Positions 35,485 to 45,572 are shown, counted from the first letter of the stretch. The stretch: 64,000 bases of DNA from Microvirga massiliensis (GCF_001006805.1 NZ_LN811350.1:625324-689323); one strand, 5' to 3'. Translations and numbers: made by a program. Notes: generated by a model from the letters alone, not told the origin.

Positions 35485-36627
35485 TCAGCGCGCCGCTTCC
35501 TCGCTGAGGAACGCGCGCACGGCATCCGCGGGCACGCGAGGGGCGATGAAGCTCTGTCCGATCCCTCTCGCGAGAATGAAGGTGAGGGCACCGTCCTTCA
35601 CCTTCTTATCCTGCGCCATGGCGGCGAGGACATCGTCGACGGAGCCCCAGCCACCCGGGATCTGAGCCGGCCGCACCGGGAGGCCGACACTCTCCAGATG
35701 AGCGACGACCCGCTCCGCGTCGGAAGGCGGGCACAATCCCTGGCGCACGGAAAACCGGTACGCGAGAGCCATGCCGATCGCGACGGCCTCGCCATGAATC
35801 AGCCGTTCCGGATCATAGCCGGCGATCCGTTCGAGCGCGTGCCCGAAGGTATGGCCAAGATTCAGGAGGGCGCGGTCGCCCTCCTCGCGCTCGTCCCGGG
35901 CGACGATGGCCGCCTTGGCGCGGCAGCACTGGGCGACGGCCTCGTCCCGCTCCGCGCCGCCGGCGAAGATCGCGGGCCAGTGCCGTTCGCACCAAGTGAA
36001 GAAATCGGGATCGTCGATCAGCCCGTACTTCACGACCTCTGCGTAGCCGGCCCGCATCTCGCGCGCAGGCAACGTGTCGAGGAGGGCCGTATCGGAGATC
36101 ACGAGGCTCGGCTGGTGGAAAGCGCCGACGAGGTTCTTACCCCAGCGTGAATTGATTCCGGTCTTCCCGCCGACTGACGAATCGACCTGCGCGAGGAGAG
36201 ACGTCGGGATCTGCACCAGCCGGACGCCCCGGCGCACGATCGCGGCCGCGAAGCCCGCGAGATCCCCGACGACGCCGCCCCCGAGGGCGACGACGAGATC
36301 GCCTCGCTCGATGCGCGCGGCGAGAATGGCGTCGCAGACCCGCTCCAGTTCGGCAAAGGACTTCGAGCCCTCTCCTGGTGGCACCACGACGGTCTCGGTT
36401 CGCAGGCCCGCTTGGCCGAGAGCGGCCCGCAGCTTCGCGCCGTGGCTAGCCTCGACATTCCCGTCCGTCACGACCGCGGCGGCACGGGCCTGCAGCGCGG
36501 CGAGGAGTTCGCCCGCCCGTGCGAGAAGGTCCCGGCCGACGAGAATCTCATAGCTTCGGTCGCCGAGGGCAACGGGAACGCGGATCTCGTTTCCTTCGGG
36601 GAGTCTGGGCGCAGGCGAGGTGCTCAC
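35485..36627 (-). CDS. aroB: 3-dehydroquinate synthase
   Basis: 380 residues. It converts DAHP to 3-dehydroquinate in the shikimate pathway. GGGVVGDLAGFAAAI is the NAD-binding and active-site signature. QIPTSLLAQVDSSVGGKTGIN and LNLGHTFGHALE supply the metal-binding His residues. The start is taken as GTG 36627, which overlaps the aroK stop as GTGA and has GAGG eight bases upstream; a GTG at 36657 would add ten residues. It is translationally coupled to aroK. Confidence 0.96.
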   Translation of the reverse strand: MSTSPAPRLPEGNEIRVPVALGDRSYEILVGRDLLARAGELLAALQARAAAVVTDGNVEASHGAKLRAALGQAGLRTETVVVPPGEGSKSFAELERVCDAILAARIERGDLVVALGGGVVGDLAGFAAAIVRRGVRLVQIPTSLLAQVDSSVGGKTGINSRWGKNLVGAFHQPSLVISDTALLDTLPAREMRAGYAEVVKYGLIDDPDFFTWCERHWPAIFAGGAERDEAVAQCCRAKAAIVARDEREEGDRALLNLGHTFGHALERIAGYDPERLIHGEAVAIGMALAYRFSVRQGLCPPSDAERVVAHLESVGLPVRPAQIPGGWGSVDDVLAAMAQDKKVKDGALTFILARGIGQSFIAPRVPADAVRAFLSEEAAR

Positions 36628-37253
36628 GGCGCGACCTCGCGACTTTCGTCGAGCCACCTCGTGAGGGCGCCCGTGATGTCCGAGACGATCCGGTCGTGCG
36701 GAGCGTCATAGGACTCGATGGTCAGGTCGGACTCTCCGTAGACGGGATAGCGTACGTCGATCAGTTTCCTCATCATGCCTTCGGGGTCCGGTGTCTGGAG
36801 GAGGGGGCGGTTCGAGCGGCGTCGCACCCGGCGCATCAGGACGTCGAGGTCCGCCCTCAGCCAGATCGAGATCCCCCGCTCGGCAACGCGCTGGCGGGTC
36901 TCCTCGCTCATAAAGGCGCCGCCTCCGGTCGCGAGCACGATCGGTCCTTGCTGGAGGAGCCGTGCGATGACGCGGCGCTCGCCGTCGCGGAAGTAGTCCT
37001 CGCCATAGACCGCGAAGATCTCGGGGATCGTCATCCCGGCGGCCGTCTCGATCTCCTGGTCAGCGTCGAGGAAGGGCAGGCCGAGCTTCTGGGCGAGACG
37101 ACGGCCAATCGTGCTCTTCCCCGCGCCCATCAAGCCGACGAGCACGAGAGACCGCCCGCCAAGCCGGCGGGTGAGGGGATGTATGCCTGCGGCGTGACCC
37201 AGGCCGCGCTCGCTCGGCGGAGGGAGCGCGTGGGGGCCGCTCATCTCGTTCAT
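36624..37253 (-). CDS. aroK: Shikimate kinase
   Basis: 209 residues. The P-loop is GLMGAGKSTIGRRLA, the shikimate-binding Asp region DADQEIE, the Arg region YFRDGERR, the GGGAF motif LATGGGAF and the lid RPLLQTPDP. It phosphorylates shikimate with ATP. ATG 37253 with GGAAC upstream is chosen; the longer frame from 37547 overlaps the opposite-strand small gene. About 40 residues precede the P-loop, a modest N-terminal extension. It is coupled to aroB downstream. Confidence 0.95.
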   Translation of the reverse strand: MNEMSGPHALPPPSERGLGHAAGIHPLTRRLGGRSLVLVGLMGAGKSTIGRRLAQKLGLPFLDADQEIETAAGMTIPEIFAVYGEDYFRDGERRVIARLLQQGPIVLATGGGAFMSEETRQRVAERGISIWLRADLDVLMRRVRRRSNRPLLQTPDPEGMMRKLIDVRYPVYGESDLTIESYDAPHDRIVSDITGALTRWLDESREVAP

Positions 37254-37506
37254 GTTCCTATCCGTAGCACGAGAGGAGATGCCGGCAAGAGTGGAGCGTG
37301 GTCGTCGAGCCCTCTGGCAACGGGAATGCGCCCGGAATCTCCACCTCTCTCCTTTAAGAATTCGGCACCCGCCGGCATGTGGCTCGGAGCTGCTGGCGTG
37401 TTCCGCGCGGCTTCGTATCCGGCATTCGGTTTTCGGCTGTGGCCACGCTGCTCTTGCCATCGGGGAGCGCCCATGGTGTAGGGTCCCGAACTTGCTCGAG
37501 ATCTCA

Positions 37507-37653
37507 GTGCCGACCCTTTTCCGGTTTCTTTTCGTTATCGCGATCATCGCCGGTCTCGTCTACGCAGCCATGTTCGCCCTCGCGACCCTGGTGGAGCCCG
37601 AGCCGCGCGAGATGACCATCACGGTCCCGAACAATCGCCTGTCGGGACGATGA
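37507..37653 (+). CDS. Small single-pass membrane protein between aroK and xerD
   Basis: 48 residues from GTG 37507. A membrane helix (LFRFLFVIAIIAGLVYAAMF) begins near residue 4, followed by a charged tail with EPEPREMTITVPNNRL. A similar tiny membrane protein, often mislabelled as a histidine kinase, precedes xerD in other Rhizobiales, to my recollection. It contains no kinase motif. It is encoded directly upstream of xerD and may be co-transcribed. Confidence 0.65.
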   Translation: MPTLFRFLFVIAIIAGLVYAAMFALATLVEPEPREMTITVPNNRLSGR

Positions 37654-37729
37654 TTGCCCGGCTGCGTGGCCTCTCGAAGTCCCGTCGTCCGGAGGGCATC
37701 GTTCCGCTCCGCTGCATGTCACCTGCGTC

Positions 37730-38656
37730 ATGAGTGCCGGACGCCACGCGGACCTGTTTCTCGACATGCTGGCCGCAGAGCGGGGCGCCGCGCGGAACAC
37801 CCTGGAGGCCTACAGGCGGGATCTCGTCGATTATCTGGATTTCTGCCGAGAGGCCGGGATCGAGCCCGCCCGCGCCAAGGCGAGCCATATCCGGGCCTTT
37901 CTCGCGAGCCTCGACGAACGGGGATTGAAGGCGACCTCGGCGGCCCGCCGGCTCTCGGCCGTGCGGCAGTTCCACAAGTTTCTCTATACCGAGGGTTATG
38001 CCCCCGAGGATCCCACGGCCGCCATCGGCGCCCCGAAGCGCGGCCGAGGGTTGCCGAAGACCCTGTCCGTCGACGAAGTCGACCGCTTGCTCGCCGTGGC
38101 GCAGGAAGGCGCAACGCTGGCCGAGAGCAGCGGAGCCCGGCTGCGCGCGCTGCGCATGGCCTGCCTCCTGGAACTCCTTTACGCGACGGGTCTGCGTGTC
38201 TCCGAGCTCGTGGCCCTCCCATTGCGGGCCGCCAAGACCCGGGACCGCTTCCTGATCGTGCGTGGGAAGGGGAGCAAGGAGCGCCTCGTTCCGCTGACCG
38301 ATGCCGCGCGAGAGGCCTGCCGGGCCTACGTGGCCGAACTCGAGAAAGCCGACCGCGTTGGCGGCGCATGGCTCTTCCCGGCCGATAGCGAGAGCGGGCA
38401 CCTCACGCGACAGGCCTTTGCCCGGGATCTCAAGGTGATCGCTGCTGCGGCCGGTCTGCGCACCGACAAGGTAAGCCCGCACGTCCTTCGCCATGCCTTT
38501 GCGAGCCATCTCCTGCAGAATGGTGCCGACCTCCGCGTCGTGCAGGAGCTCCTTGGGCACGCCGACGTGTCGACGACGCAGATCTACACACATGTCCTCG
38601 ACGAGCGCCTGAAGAGCATGGTGCGGGATCTGCATCCGCTCGCGCAGAAGGAGTGA
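37730..38656 (+). CDS. xerD: Site-specific tyrosine recombinase XerD
   Basis: 308 residues. An N-terminal SAM-like core-binding domain covers about 5-90 and the catalytic domain about 110-300. The catalytic residues are visible: Arg in ATGLRVSEL, Lys in VRGKGSKER, His-x-x-Arg in HVLRHAFASHLL, His in LGHADVSTTQ and Tyr in IYTHV. With XerC it resolves chromosome dimers at dif. Length and its place next to aroK/aroB favour XerD over an integron or phage integrase. Confidence 0.94.
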   Translation: MSAGRHADLFLDMLAAERGAARNTLEAYRRDLVDYLDFCREAGIEPARAKASHIRAFLASLDERGLKATSAARRLSAVRQFHKFLYTEGYAPEDPTAAIGAPKRGRGLPKTLSVDEVDRLLAVAQEGATLAESSGARLRALRMACLLELLYATGLRVSELVALPLRAAKTRDRFLIVRGKGSKERLVPLTDAAREACRAYVAELEKADRVGGAWLFPADSESGHLTRQAFARDLKVIAAAAGLRTDKVSPHVLRHAFASHLLQNGADLRVVQELLGHADVSTTQIYTHVLDERLKSMVRDLHPLAQKE

Positions 38657-38741
38657 TCGGCAGTCTAGTCGGTTGCGCTCCGCACCGGCGAGGCCAGTCA
38701 GAGCGACCACGGCGGCGATCTGGTGACGGGACGGTGCACCT

Positions 38742-38858
38742 TGGATCACTTCGCTCCGCTCGCGACAACGGTACGGACGCGATAGCGCGAGGAGCACGAC
38801 CGAGAGCGGCATGGCGCCGGACACGCTGCGTCATTGCGAACGAAGTGAAGCAATCCGG
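38742..38858. repeat. Pair of REP-like half elements in inverse order
   Basis: TGGATCACTTCGCTCCGCTC begins at 38742 (unit to 38770) and the reverse-type unit CGTCATTGCGAACGAAGTGA begins at 38829 (to 38858). Both match arms of the element at 31096-31176, but here the arms are in the opposite order around a 58-bp centre. The 299-bp xerD downstream gap holds nothing else except the stress promoter at 38907. Confidence 0.65.
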
Positions 38859-38906
38859 GCTTCGAGTGGGGTCCCTGATACGACCCAGTCACTCTGCATC
38901 AGCACG

Positions 38907-38932
38907 GGAACCCGACCTTGGCCGTAGCCGTT
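38907..38932 (+). promoter_or_regulatory. EcfG-type general stress promoter for a small exported protein
   Basis: GGAAC at 38907-38911, a 17-bp spacer and CGTT at 38929-38932, an exact EcfG-type match. The downstream gene starts at 38956, giving a very short leader that still includes its GGAGGA ribosome-binding site. Confidence 0.66.
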
Positions 38933-38955
38933 GTTTTTCTCTCGGAGGAATCGCG

Positions 38956-39246
38956 ATGCGCGTCGGGCTTACTGGTTTGATACTCCTGTCGATGTGCTCG
39001 GCTGCCGGTGCCGCGGACTACCGCCAAGAGCTCGTCGGTTTCGTGGAGCCCTACGTCATCGAGGCTTATCCGCCCGTTCGCATCATTCGCGAAAGACCGC
39101 TTCCCTGTGCCCGATGCCGTGGCGATTTGCTGCCCTGGGGAGGGCTGCGCAAGACCTACAAGGTGGGGCTCCCCTGGGGCGGGTTGCGGGACGATTGCGC
39201 GCCCGTCCGGCCCGTGCGGAGAACCGTGATCTCCGTGAAGGGATAG
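38956..39246 (+). CDS. Small exported protein of unknown function
   Basis: 96 residues with a clear signal peptide (VGLTGLILLSMCSAAGAA, cleavage near residue 20). The mature part has two Cys-x-x-Cys-like cysteines (CARC), an internal duplication (LLPWGGLRKTYKVG and LPWGGLRDD) and a basic C terminus. A strong GGAGGA ribosome-binding site precedes ATG 38956. It lies behind an EcfG-type promoter, suggesting a periplasmic stress protein. I do not recognise the family. Confidence 0.72.
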   Translation: MRVGLTGLILLSMCSAAGAADYRQELVGFVEPYVIEAYPPVRIIRERPLPCARCRGDLLPWGGLRKTYKVGLPWGGLRDDCAPVRPVRRTVISVKG

Positions 39247-39258
39247 CGTCGGCTCCTC

Positions 39259-39876
39259 TCAGCCGCGCCGCAGCAGGAAGACGGCCTGCTCGCCGAACAT
39301 GTTCCAGAACCACCAGGGAAGGACGACCTGGATCGGCCGGCCTCCTGCGTTCAGGGCCACGGCTCTCTCGATCCGGGCTCCGACCTCCCGGCAGAGCTCC
39401 ACGAAATCGCGGATCGTGCAGAAGTGGATGTTCGGCGTGTCGTACCACGAATAGGGCAGGTTGCTCGTGATCGGCATCCGGCCGCGGGTGAGGAGATCGA
39501 GCCTAACCTTCCAGTGGCCGAAATTCGGGAAGGAGACGATCGCGTGCCGGCCGATCCGCAGGAGATGCTCGAGCACGACGCGCGGCTGCCGCGTCGCCTG
39601 GATGGTCTGCGAGAGGATCACGTAGTCGAAAGCGTCGTCCGGATAATCGGCAAGATCCGTGTCGGCGTCGCCCTGGATCACCGGCAGGCCTTTCGCGAGA
39701 CAATCGCTGACGCCTTCGCGGGACAGTTCGATGCCGCGCCCGTCAGTGCCCCGCCGCTCCTGCAACAAGGCCAGAAGCGTGCCGTCGCCGCAGCCGATGT
39801 CGAGCACCCGGGAGCCTGGCGCCACCATCTCGGTCACGAGCAGGAAATCGAGACGTGTCTGCGGAGCCTCGATCAT
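39259..39876 (-). CDS. metW: Methionine biosynthesis protein MetW (methyltransferase fold)
   Basis: 205 residues with a Rossmann SAM-binding-like core ([15 protein letters not shown]), then [20 protein letters not shown] and [15 protein letters not shown], all MetW signatures. MetW works with MetX in homoserine acylation in many alphaproteobacteria. Its ATG overlaps the metX stop by four bases (ATGA), supporting translational coupling. Confidence 0.94.
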   Translation of the reverse strand: MIEAPQTRLDFLLVTEMVAPGSRVLDIGCGDGTLLALLQERRGTDGRGIELSREGVSDCLAKGLPVIQGDADTDLADYPDDAFDYVILSQTIQATRQPRVVLEHLLRIGRHAIVSFPNFGHWKVRLDLLTRGRMPITSNLPYSWYDTPNIHFCTIRDFVELCREVGARIERAVALNAGGRPIQVVLPWWFWNMFGEQAVFLLRRG

Positions 39877-41051
39877 GCGATGCCCCGGGCACGGGCAGCG
39901 GCATCGATGAAGCCATGCGCCGCTGCGAACATCTCGGGTTCGTCGAGCAGGAAGGCGTCGTGGCCCTTGTCGCTCGCGATCTCGACGAAGCCGACGGAGG
40001 CCCCGGCGGCATTCAGGGCATGCATGATCGCGCGGGAATCGGCGGTCGGGAACAGCCAGTCCGACGTGAACGAGATCAGGCAAAACCGCGTGCGGCTTCC
40101 CTGGAAGGCGCGGGCGAGCACGCCGCCATGCTCGGCGGCGAGATCGAAGTAATCCATTGCGCGCGTGACGTAGAGATACGAATTCGCGTCGAAGCGCTCC
40201 ACGAAGGTGAAGCCCTGGTAGCGCAGATAGCTCTCGATCTGGAAATCGGCGTCGAAGGAGAAGGTCGGTGCGCTCCGATCCTGGAGATTGCGCCCGAATT
40301 TGCGGTGCAGCGCCTTCTCGGAGAGATAGGTGATGTGGGCTCCCATGCGGGCCACGGCGAGTCCCTTCGTCGGGCGCGTCCCCGCTTCGAGATAGCGTCC
40401 GCCGCGCCAGTCCGGATCGGCCATGATGGCTTGGCGGCCGACCTCGTGAAACGCGATGTTCTGCGCCGAGTGGCGCGCGGCCGCCGCGATCGGCAGAGCG
40501 CTGAACACGCGGTTCGGATAACGGGATGCCCACTCGAGCACCTGCATGCCGCCCATCGATCCGCCGGCGACGCAGAAGAGGGTTTCGATCCCGAGCCGGT
40601 CGATCAGCTTCGCCTGGGCGCGCACCATGTCGGCAATCGTCACGACGGGGAAATCGATGGCGTAGGCTCGCCCGGTTGCAGGATCGCGTGAGGCCGGCCC
40701 GGTCGTCCCCATGCAGCCGCCGATCACGTTGGCGCAGATCACGAAGAACCGGTTGGTATCGAGCGGCCGGCCGGGGCCGACCATCGTCTCCCACCAACCT
40801 GGCTTGCCGGTCACCGGATGGATGTTCGCGACGTGCTGGTCGCCCGTGAGGGCATGGCAGATCAGGACCGCGTTCGAACGGTCCTCGTTGAGGACGCCAT
40901 AGGTCTGATACGCGATCTGCCAGGGTGCGATGGAGACACCAGCATCCATCCCCAGGGGCTCATCTGGGCCAAAATGGGCAACGAGGCTGGCGGGGGCGTC
41001 GATCTGGCTGGTCGGCTCGGCGAACAGCCGTTTCGGCTCGGTCACGGTCAT
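39873..41051 (-). CDS. metX: Homoserine O-acyltransferase MetX
   Basis: 392 residues of the alpha/beta-hydrolase fold. The nucleophile is Ser165 in [10 protein letters not shown], and [12 protein letters not shown] forms the oxyanion hole. [14 protein letters not shown] is a MetX signature, and DEPEMF plus the Asp/His near the C terminus complete the triad. It activates homoserine for methionine synthesis; whether acetyl- or succinyl-CoA is used cannot be decided by eye. Divergent from chorismate mutase across 121 bp. Confidence 0.94.
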   Translation of the reverse strand: MTVTEPKRLFAEPTSQIDAPASLVAHFGPDEPLGMDAGVSIAPWQIAYQTYGVLNEDRSNAVLICHALTGDQHVANIHPVTGKPGWWETMVGPGRPLDTNRFFVICANVIGGCMGTTGPASRDPATGRAYAIDFPVVTIADMVRAQAKLIDRLGIETLFCVAGGSMGGMQVLEWASRYPNRVFSALPIAAAARHSAQNIAFHEVGRQAIMADPDWRGGRYLEAGTRPTKGLAVARMGAHITYLSEKALHRKFGRNLQDRSAPTFSFDADFQIESYLRYQGFTFVERFDANSYLYVTRAMDYFDLAAEHGGVLARAFQGSRTRFCLISFTSDWLFPTADSRAIMHALNAAGASVGFVEIASDKGHDAFLLDEPEMFAAAHGFIDAAARARGIA

Positions 41052-41172
41052 GTCGTTCGGTTACACGAACGCACCGGTAGAAGGAACGGATACGTCCGTC
41101 AACGAAGCGGGGTCCGAAAGTGGCTTCCATCCCTTGGCAGGAGCCCTCCGGCTTGCGAAAGGATGGCCGCGT

Positions 41173-42033
41173 ATGGCTGGACGTTTCATGACCGCGAAAT
41201 CACCTGCTCCCGACCTCTCGACCCTGAGGGCCGAGATCGATCGCCTCGACGAAGCGATGCACCGTCTCCTGATGGAGCGCGGCAGGATCATCGATCGGCT
41301 CATCGCGACGAAGGGCACTTCCGAATCGGGCCAGGCCTTCCGGCCGGGCCGGGAAGCCGCCATGATGCGGATGCTCGCCGCCCGGCACGCGGGCCTCCTG
41401 CCTCTCGACACGGTCGAAGGGATCTGGCGGGTGATCATCGCAACCTTCACCTACGTTCAGGCCCCCTTCTCGGTTCACGCGGACATCTCCGGCGGGGACG
41501 CGCCTATGCGGGATTCGGCGCGGTTCCATTTCGGTTTCACGGTCCCCTATGTGGCCCACGCCACGGCCTCCGATGTCATCGAGGCCGTGGCCAGCTCCCG
41601 GGGAGACCTCGGCATTTTCCGCCTCGATCAGGGTGCGTCGGCCGGAGCCTGGTGGCGTTCGCTCATCAGTGCCGGACGCCCGCGCATCATCGCCCGGCTG
41701 CCCTTCATCGAGCGCCCGGACCACCCCGCGGGAACGCCCGTCTTCGTGATCTCACAGCCCCTGGCCGAGGCGGCGGTTCGCGACGAGATCCTGTATGCGA
41801 TCACGTTCGAGCGCTGGAACAGGGCGGCGGCAAAGGCTCTCGACCGGCTCGGATGCGAGGTCATCGCCAGTGCGGCCGATCCGATCGGCCTTTCCGGCCT
41901 CGTTGCGGCTCCGGGCGCGCTGATGCCGGAAAAGATTTCGGCTGCGCTCGCCGCTGCAGGGGCCCATCCCGGACCCCTCGTGGAGGTCGGCTCCCACGCG
42001 AGTCGGTTCAGCCTCGGTGGGGAGAGCCGCTGA
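41173..42033 (+). CDS. Chorismate mutase (AroQ) fused to a degenerate prephenate dehydratase-like region
   Basis: 286 residues. Residues about 12-95 form an AroQ helical chorismate mutase (LRAEIDRLDEAMHRLLMERG; IDRLIATKG; GREAAMMRML). The remaining 190 residues recall a prephenate dehydratase (DVIEAVASSRGDLGIFRLD; RIIARLPFIERP) and a C-terminal ACT-like segment, but without the usual dehydratase catalytic TRF motif. It should make prephenate for the dehydrogenase two genes downstream. ATG 41173 has AAAGGA upstream; ATG 41188 is an alternative. It is grouped with hisC and the dehydrogenase. Confidence 0.86.
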   Translation: MAGRFMTAKSPAPDLSTLRAEIDRLDEAMHRLLMERGRIIDRLIATKGTSESGQAFRPGREAAMMRMLAARHAGLLPLDTVEGIWRVIIATFTYVQAPFSVHADISGGDAPMRDSARFHFGFTVPYVAHATASDVIEAVASSRGDLGIFRLDQGASAGAWWRSLISAGRPRIIARLPFIERPDHPAGTPVFVISQPLAEAAVRDEILYAITFERWNRAAAKALDRLGCEVIASAADPIGLSGLVAAPGALMPEKISAALAAAGAHPGPLVEVGSHASRFSLGGESR

Positions 42034-42189
42034 GCCTCACGCGCGAGATTTCCAACGCTGGGATCGGGAAGCGCTCGGTGAGCTGCGGCCGGTGCATGTC
42101 CGACCAGCTGATTTTTGAGGACGCGCCCTCTCCCCTTCACCCAAAAATGTTCTAGACCGCTCGCGCAAAGCGAGACCAAGGACCCTGTC

Positions 42190-43302
42190 ATGAGTGCCGC
42201 CGTTCGACCCCAGCCCCGCCCGGGCGTCCTGCAGATCGAGGCCTATGTGCCGGGCAAGAGCGCCGCTCCGGGCGTGTCGAAGGTCCATAAGCTGTCATCG
42301 AACGAGACGCCGCTCGGACCTTCTCCGAAGGCGCTCGCAGCCCTGCGCGCCCTCGACCATTTCGAACATTATCCGGACGGCGCGGCCTCGAAACTGCGGG
42401 CTGCGATCGCTGCGCGGTACGGGCTCGATCCCGAGCGCATCGTCTGTGGAGCCGGCTCCGATGAACTCCTGGCGCTCGTCACGCATGCCTATATCGGCCC
42501 GGGTGACGAGGGCCTGTTCACGCAGCATGGCTTTCTCGTCTACCGCATTGCGATTCTCGCAGCCGGGGGGACGCCCGTCGTCGCTGAGGAACGGGACTAT
42601 CGCGCCGACGTGGATTCGATCCTCGCGAAGGTGACGGATCGCACCAAGGTCGTCTTCCTCGCAAATCCCAACAATCCCACGGGAACCTATCTGCCGTTCG
42701 ACGAGGTGAAGCGGCTGCATGCCGGATTGCCGCCGCATGTCCTCCTGGTGCTCGATGCCGCTTACGCCGAATACGTGCGTCGCAACGATTATGCGTCGGG
42801 TCTCGAACTCGTCGCGACATCCGAGAACGTCGTGATGACGCGGACCTTCTCCAAGATCCACGGACTCGCGAGCCTGCGCCTCGGATGGATGGTGGGGCCT
42901 GCCCATGTGATCGACGCGATCAACCGCATCCGCGGCCCCTTCAACGTCAACGGACCGGCCCTCGCGGCAGGCATTGCCGCCATCGAGGATGAGGCGCATG
43001 TCGCCGCATCGATCAGCCACAACGACACGTGGCTGGCTTTCCTGACGCGGGAGATCGAAGCGCTCGGGCTCACGGTGACGCCGAGCGTGGGGAACTTCCT
43101 GCTCGTGCATTTTCCGAACGAGCCCGGCCGCACCGCCCGTGAGGCCGACGCTTTCCTGACTTCGCGGGGTCTCGTGCTGCGGCGGGTCGATGCCTACGGG
43201 ATTCCGGGAGCTTTGCGGCTGACGGTCGGTACCGAGGAGGCTAACCGCCTCGTCGTATCTGCGCTTCGGGAGTTCCTGAAGGGAGCGAAGTCTCATGCCT
43301 GA
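42190..43302 (+). CDS. hisC: Histidinol-phosphate / aromatic aminotransferase
   Basis: 370-residue fold-type I aminotransferase. [16 protein letters not shown] is the N-terminal signature, [11 protein letters not shown] binds [11 protein letters not shown] carries the PLP Asp/Tyr, and the Schiff-base Lys is in [10 protein letters not shown]. Located between chorismate mutase and prephenate dehydrogenase, it probably also makes tyrosine and phenylalanine, although HisC activity is equally possible. The next gene starts eight bases before its end. Confidence 0.92.
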   Translation: MSAAVRPQPRPGVLQIEAYVPGKSAAPGVSKVHKLSSNETPLGPSPKALAALRALDHFEHYPDGAASKLRAAIAARYGLDPERIVCGAGSDELLALVTHAYIGPGDEGLFTQHGFLVYRIAILAAGGTPVVAEERDYRADVDSILAKVTDRTKVVFLANPNNPTGTYLPFDEVKRLHAGLPPHVLLVLDAAYAEYVRRNDYASGLELVATSENVVMTRTFSKIHGLASLRLGWMVGPAHVIDAINRIRGPFNVNGPALAAGIAAIEDEAHVAASISHNDTWLAFLTREIEALGLTVTPSVGNFLLVHFPNEPGRTAREADAFLTSRGLVLRRVDAYGIPGALRLTVGTEEANRLVVSALREFLKGAKSHA

Positions 43303-44242
43303 GCGGCTCGGGCCACCCGCGGAGACGCCGCTCTTCCAGCGTCTCGCGATCATCGGCTTCGGCTTGATCGGGTCCTCGCTCGCGCGCGCGGTACGGCATC
43401 TCCGGATTGCGCGCGAAATCGTGGCGATCGATCAGAGCCCGGCTGTGCTCGAGCGCATCGAGGCGCTCGGGCTTGCCGACCGTGCGACCGGAGACGCACG
43501 TGAAGGCGTGACCGGCGCCGATTTCGTGATCCTGTGCGTTCCCGTAGGAGCCTATAGCGCCCTTGCGGAATGCATCGCCTCAAATCTCGAACCCGGCACC
43601 ATCCTTTCCGATGTCGGCTCGGTTAAAGGCTCCGTCATTCGGCAGGTGGAGCCGCATCTGCCGGCGGGCGTTCATTTCGTGCCGGCGCATCCCGTGGCGG
43701 GAACGGAATATTCGGGTCCCGATGCAGGTTTCGCGACCCTCTTCCTGAACCGGTGGTGCATTCTCACGCCACCCGACGGGGCCGACGCGCAGGCGATCGA
43801 GAAGGTGCGCCAGTTCTGGTCTGCCCTGGGATCGAATGTCGAGATCATGACGGCGCAGCATCATGATCTCGTCCTCGCGATCACGAGTCACGTGCCGCAT
43901 CTCATCGCCTATAATATCGTCGGCACGGCTGCGGATCTCGAGACGGTGACGCAATCGGAGGTCATCAAGTTCTCGGCCGGCGGCTTTCGGGATTTCACGC
44001 GCATTGCCGCATCCGATCCGACGATGTGGCGCGACGTCTTCCTGCACAACAAGGATGCCGTGCTCGAAATGCTCGGGCGGCTCAACGAGGACATCGCCCT
44101 TCTCGCCCGGGCGATCCGCTGGGGTGAGGGCGACAAGCTCTTCGACCTGTTCACCCGCACCCGGGCGATCCGCCGCGGGATCATCTCGCTCGGGCAGGAG
44201 ACGGCGGAACCCGATTTCGGGCGACGACGCGAGACACCCTGA
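43295..44242 (+). CDS. tyrC: Prephenate/arogenate dehydrogenase
   Basis: 315 residues. The NAD(P)-binding motif is [27 protein letters not shown] and [16 protein letters not shown] carry the substrate-binding and catalytic His of TyrA-type enzymes. The helical dimerisation half follows ([12 protein letters not shown]). It performs oxidative decarboxylation towards tyrosine. Overlap with hisC shows an operon. No ACT regulatory domain is present. Confidence 0.93.
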   Translation: MPERLGPPAETPLFQRLAIIGFGLIGSSLARAVRHLRIAREIVAIDQSPAVLERIEALGLADRATGDAREGVTGADFVILCVPVGAYSALAECIASNLEPGTILSDVGSVKGSVIRQVEPHLPAGVHFVPAHPVAGTEYSGPDAGFATLFLNRWCILTPPDGADAQAIEKVRQFWSALGSNVEIMTAQHHDLVLAITSHVPHLIAYNIVGTAADLETVTQSEVIKFSAGGFRDFTRIAASDPTMWRDVFLHNKDAVLEMLGRLNEDIALLARAIRWGEGDKLFDLFTRTRAIRRGIISLGQETAEPDFGRRRETP

Positions 44243-44316
44243 TCGGCAGCGGCAATTGCAGTCGACGATCCGGACGATTCATTCTGATCGAGAAACACCA
44301 TCGCGAGTACGAGCCG

Positions 44317-45357
44317 TCAATATAACGGCGGCAGGCGCAAATTCGGGATCGCGAAGGGGCCGATGAGAACGCGGCCGTTTTCCAGCTGCAGCGGCGGCAG
44401 CGGCGTGAGACCGTTCGCCGGGCCCGTGCCGGGCTCTGGGGCTTGCCCCAGGATGGCACCGAGGAGCGCTCCCGAGCTGCGATTGCCGGTCAGGCGCGAG
44501 ATCAGACCCGTAAGGCCGGCGGCGGCAACGTTGAGCTCGCCTTCGAGCCGGTGCAGCTCGTCGAGCTGCAGGCCGCCCTTGGCCTGGAGCCGGCTCGTGC
44601 CTTTGGAGAGAGACAACATCAGGATCTCTAGCTTGCCGTTCGCTTGGCGCCACCGCTCGAGCTCCTGGGCAATGGGGCGGCCCCGGAAACCCTCCGCCTC
44701 GGTGGCCGTGAGGTCGACTGCGAGATCCGCTGCCTCATTGCCGCCGAGCAGCTGATCGAGGAGAGGGAGCCTCGTACGGACGGTGCTCAGCGCGACATCA
44801 TAGGCCTTCTCGGCCGGCCGGCGGGGATTGGGCCGCAGATGAGCCTCGAGGTGCTCGCTTTCGAGTCGCAGCAAATCCGGCGCGACCCCAGTGATCTCGA
44901 TACGAGGGCGTTCGGTGACCAGCGAGGCGCGCTGGAAGCCACCCTGGATGCCATGGAAGCTCGTTTCGAGCAGATCCCAGGCGCCGGTGACGGAGATGGT
45001 GTCGTCGCTCAGCCGGAAAGGACCTTCGAGGGACGTGATGATGTGGCGCGGCTTGTAGACCTGAGCGACGGCGAGGAGGCGGCCGGCCGACGCCGTGACC
45101 GGCCCACGCTGGAGTGCGACCGTCTTGCAGGAAACCTCGATTCGGAATGGGTAACCGCTGACGGATCTGTCCTCGCAGGTCCATTGCCGGCCGGCTGCGG
45201 CCTCCACGGCCAGGAATCGATCGATTGCGGAGACAGCACGATCGCGCACGACGAACCATCCCGCGCTCCAGGCAATGGCGATGAGAATCAGAAGCGTGAA
45301 GGGTGCGTAAAGCCAGAACCTGTTGCGACGGGTCGCCGAGATGTCGTTGCTTGCCAT
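44317..45357 (-). CDS. DUF2125 family envelope protein
   Basis: 346 residues. A single N-terminal membrane helix (LYAPFTLLILIAIAWSAGWF) anchors a mostly beta-strand periplasmic domain with WTCEDRSVSGYPFRIEVSC, characteristic of DUF2125 proteins of Rhizobiales. Function is unknown; the repeated amphipathic strands resemble AsmA-like lipid-handling proteins (inference). Convergent with the prephenate dehydrogenase gene. Confidence 0.88.
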   Translation of the reverse strand: MASNDISATRRNRFWLYAPFTLLILIAIAWSAGWFVVRDRAVSAIDRFLAVEAAAGRQWTCEDRSVSGYPFRIEVSCKTVALQRGPVTASAGRLLAVAQVYKPRHIITSLEGPFRLSDDTISVTGAWDLLETSFHGIQGGFQRASLVTERPRIEITGVAPDLLRLESEHLEAHLRPNPRRPAEKAYDVALSTVRTRLPLLDQLLGGNEAADLAVDLTATEAEGFRGRPIAQELERWRQANGKLEILMLSLSKGTSRLQAKGGLQLDELHRLEGELNVAAAGLTGLISRLTGNRSSGALLGAILGQAPEPGTGPANGLTPLPPLQLENGRVLIGPFAIPNLRLPPLY

Positions 45358-45572
45358 GCAAATCTCCTCTGCGCTCGATGGGCAGATTTCTTTAGTCGCA
45401 TTGTCGGAATCTCACCTGCGCTCCGCGTTGCAGGCTTTTGGCGGTGCCGGCTGGATCCGCCATCCCATGCGGTTGGAAAATTCGTCCGTGATGTAAAGAG
45501 GCCGATACCACCCCGCGCGAAAACGCTATAGCCCCGGATCCCGGCAGAGATCGGGCGAGGACCTCAATCAGA

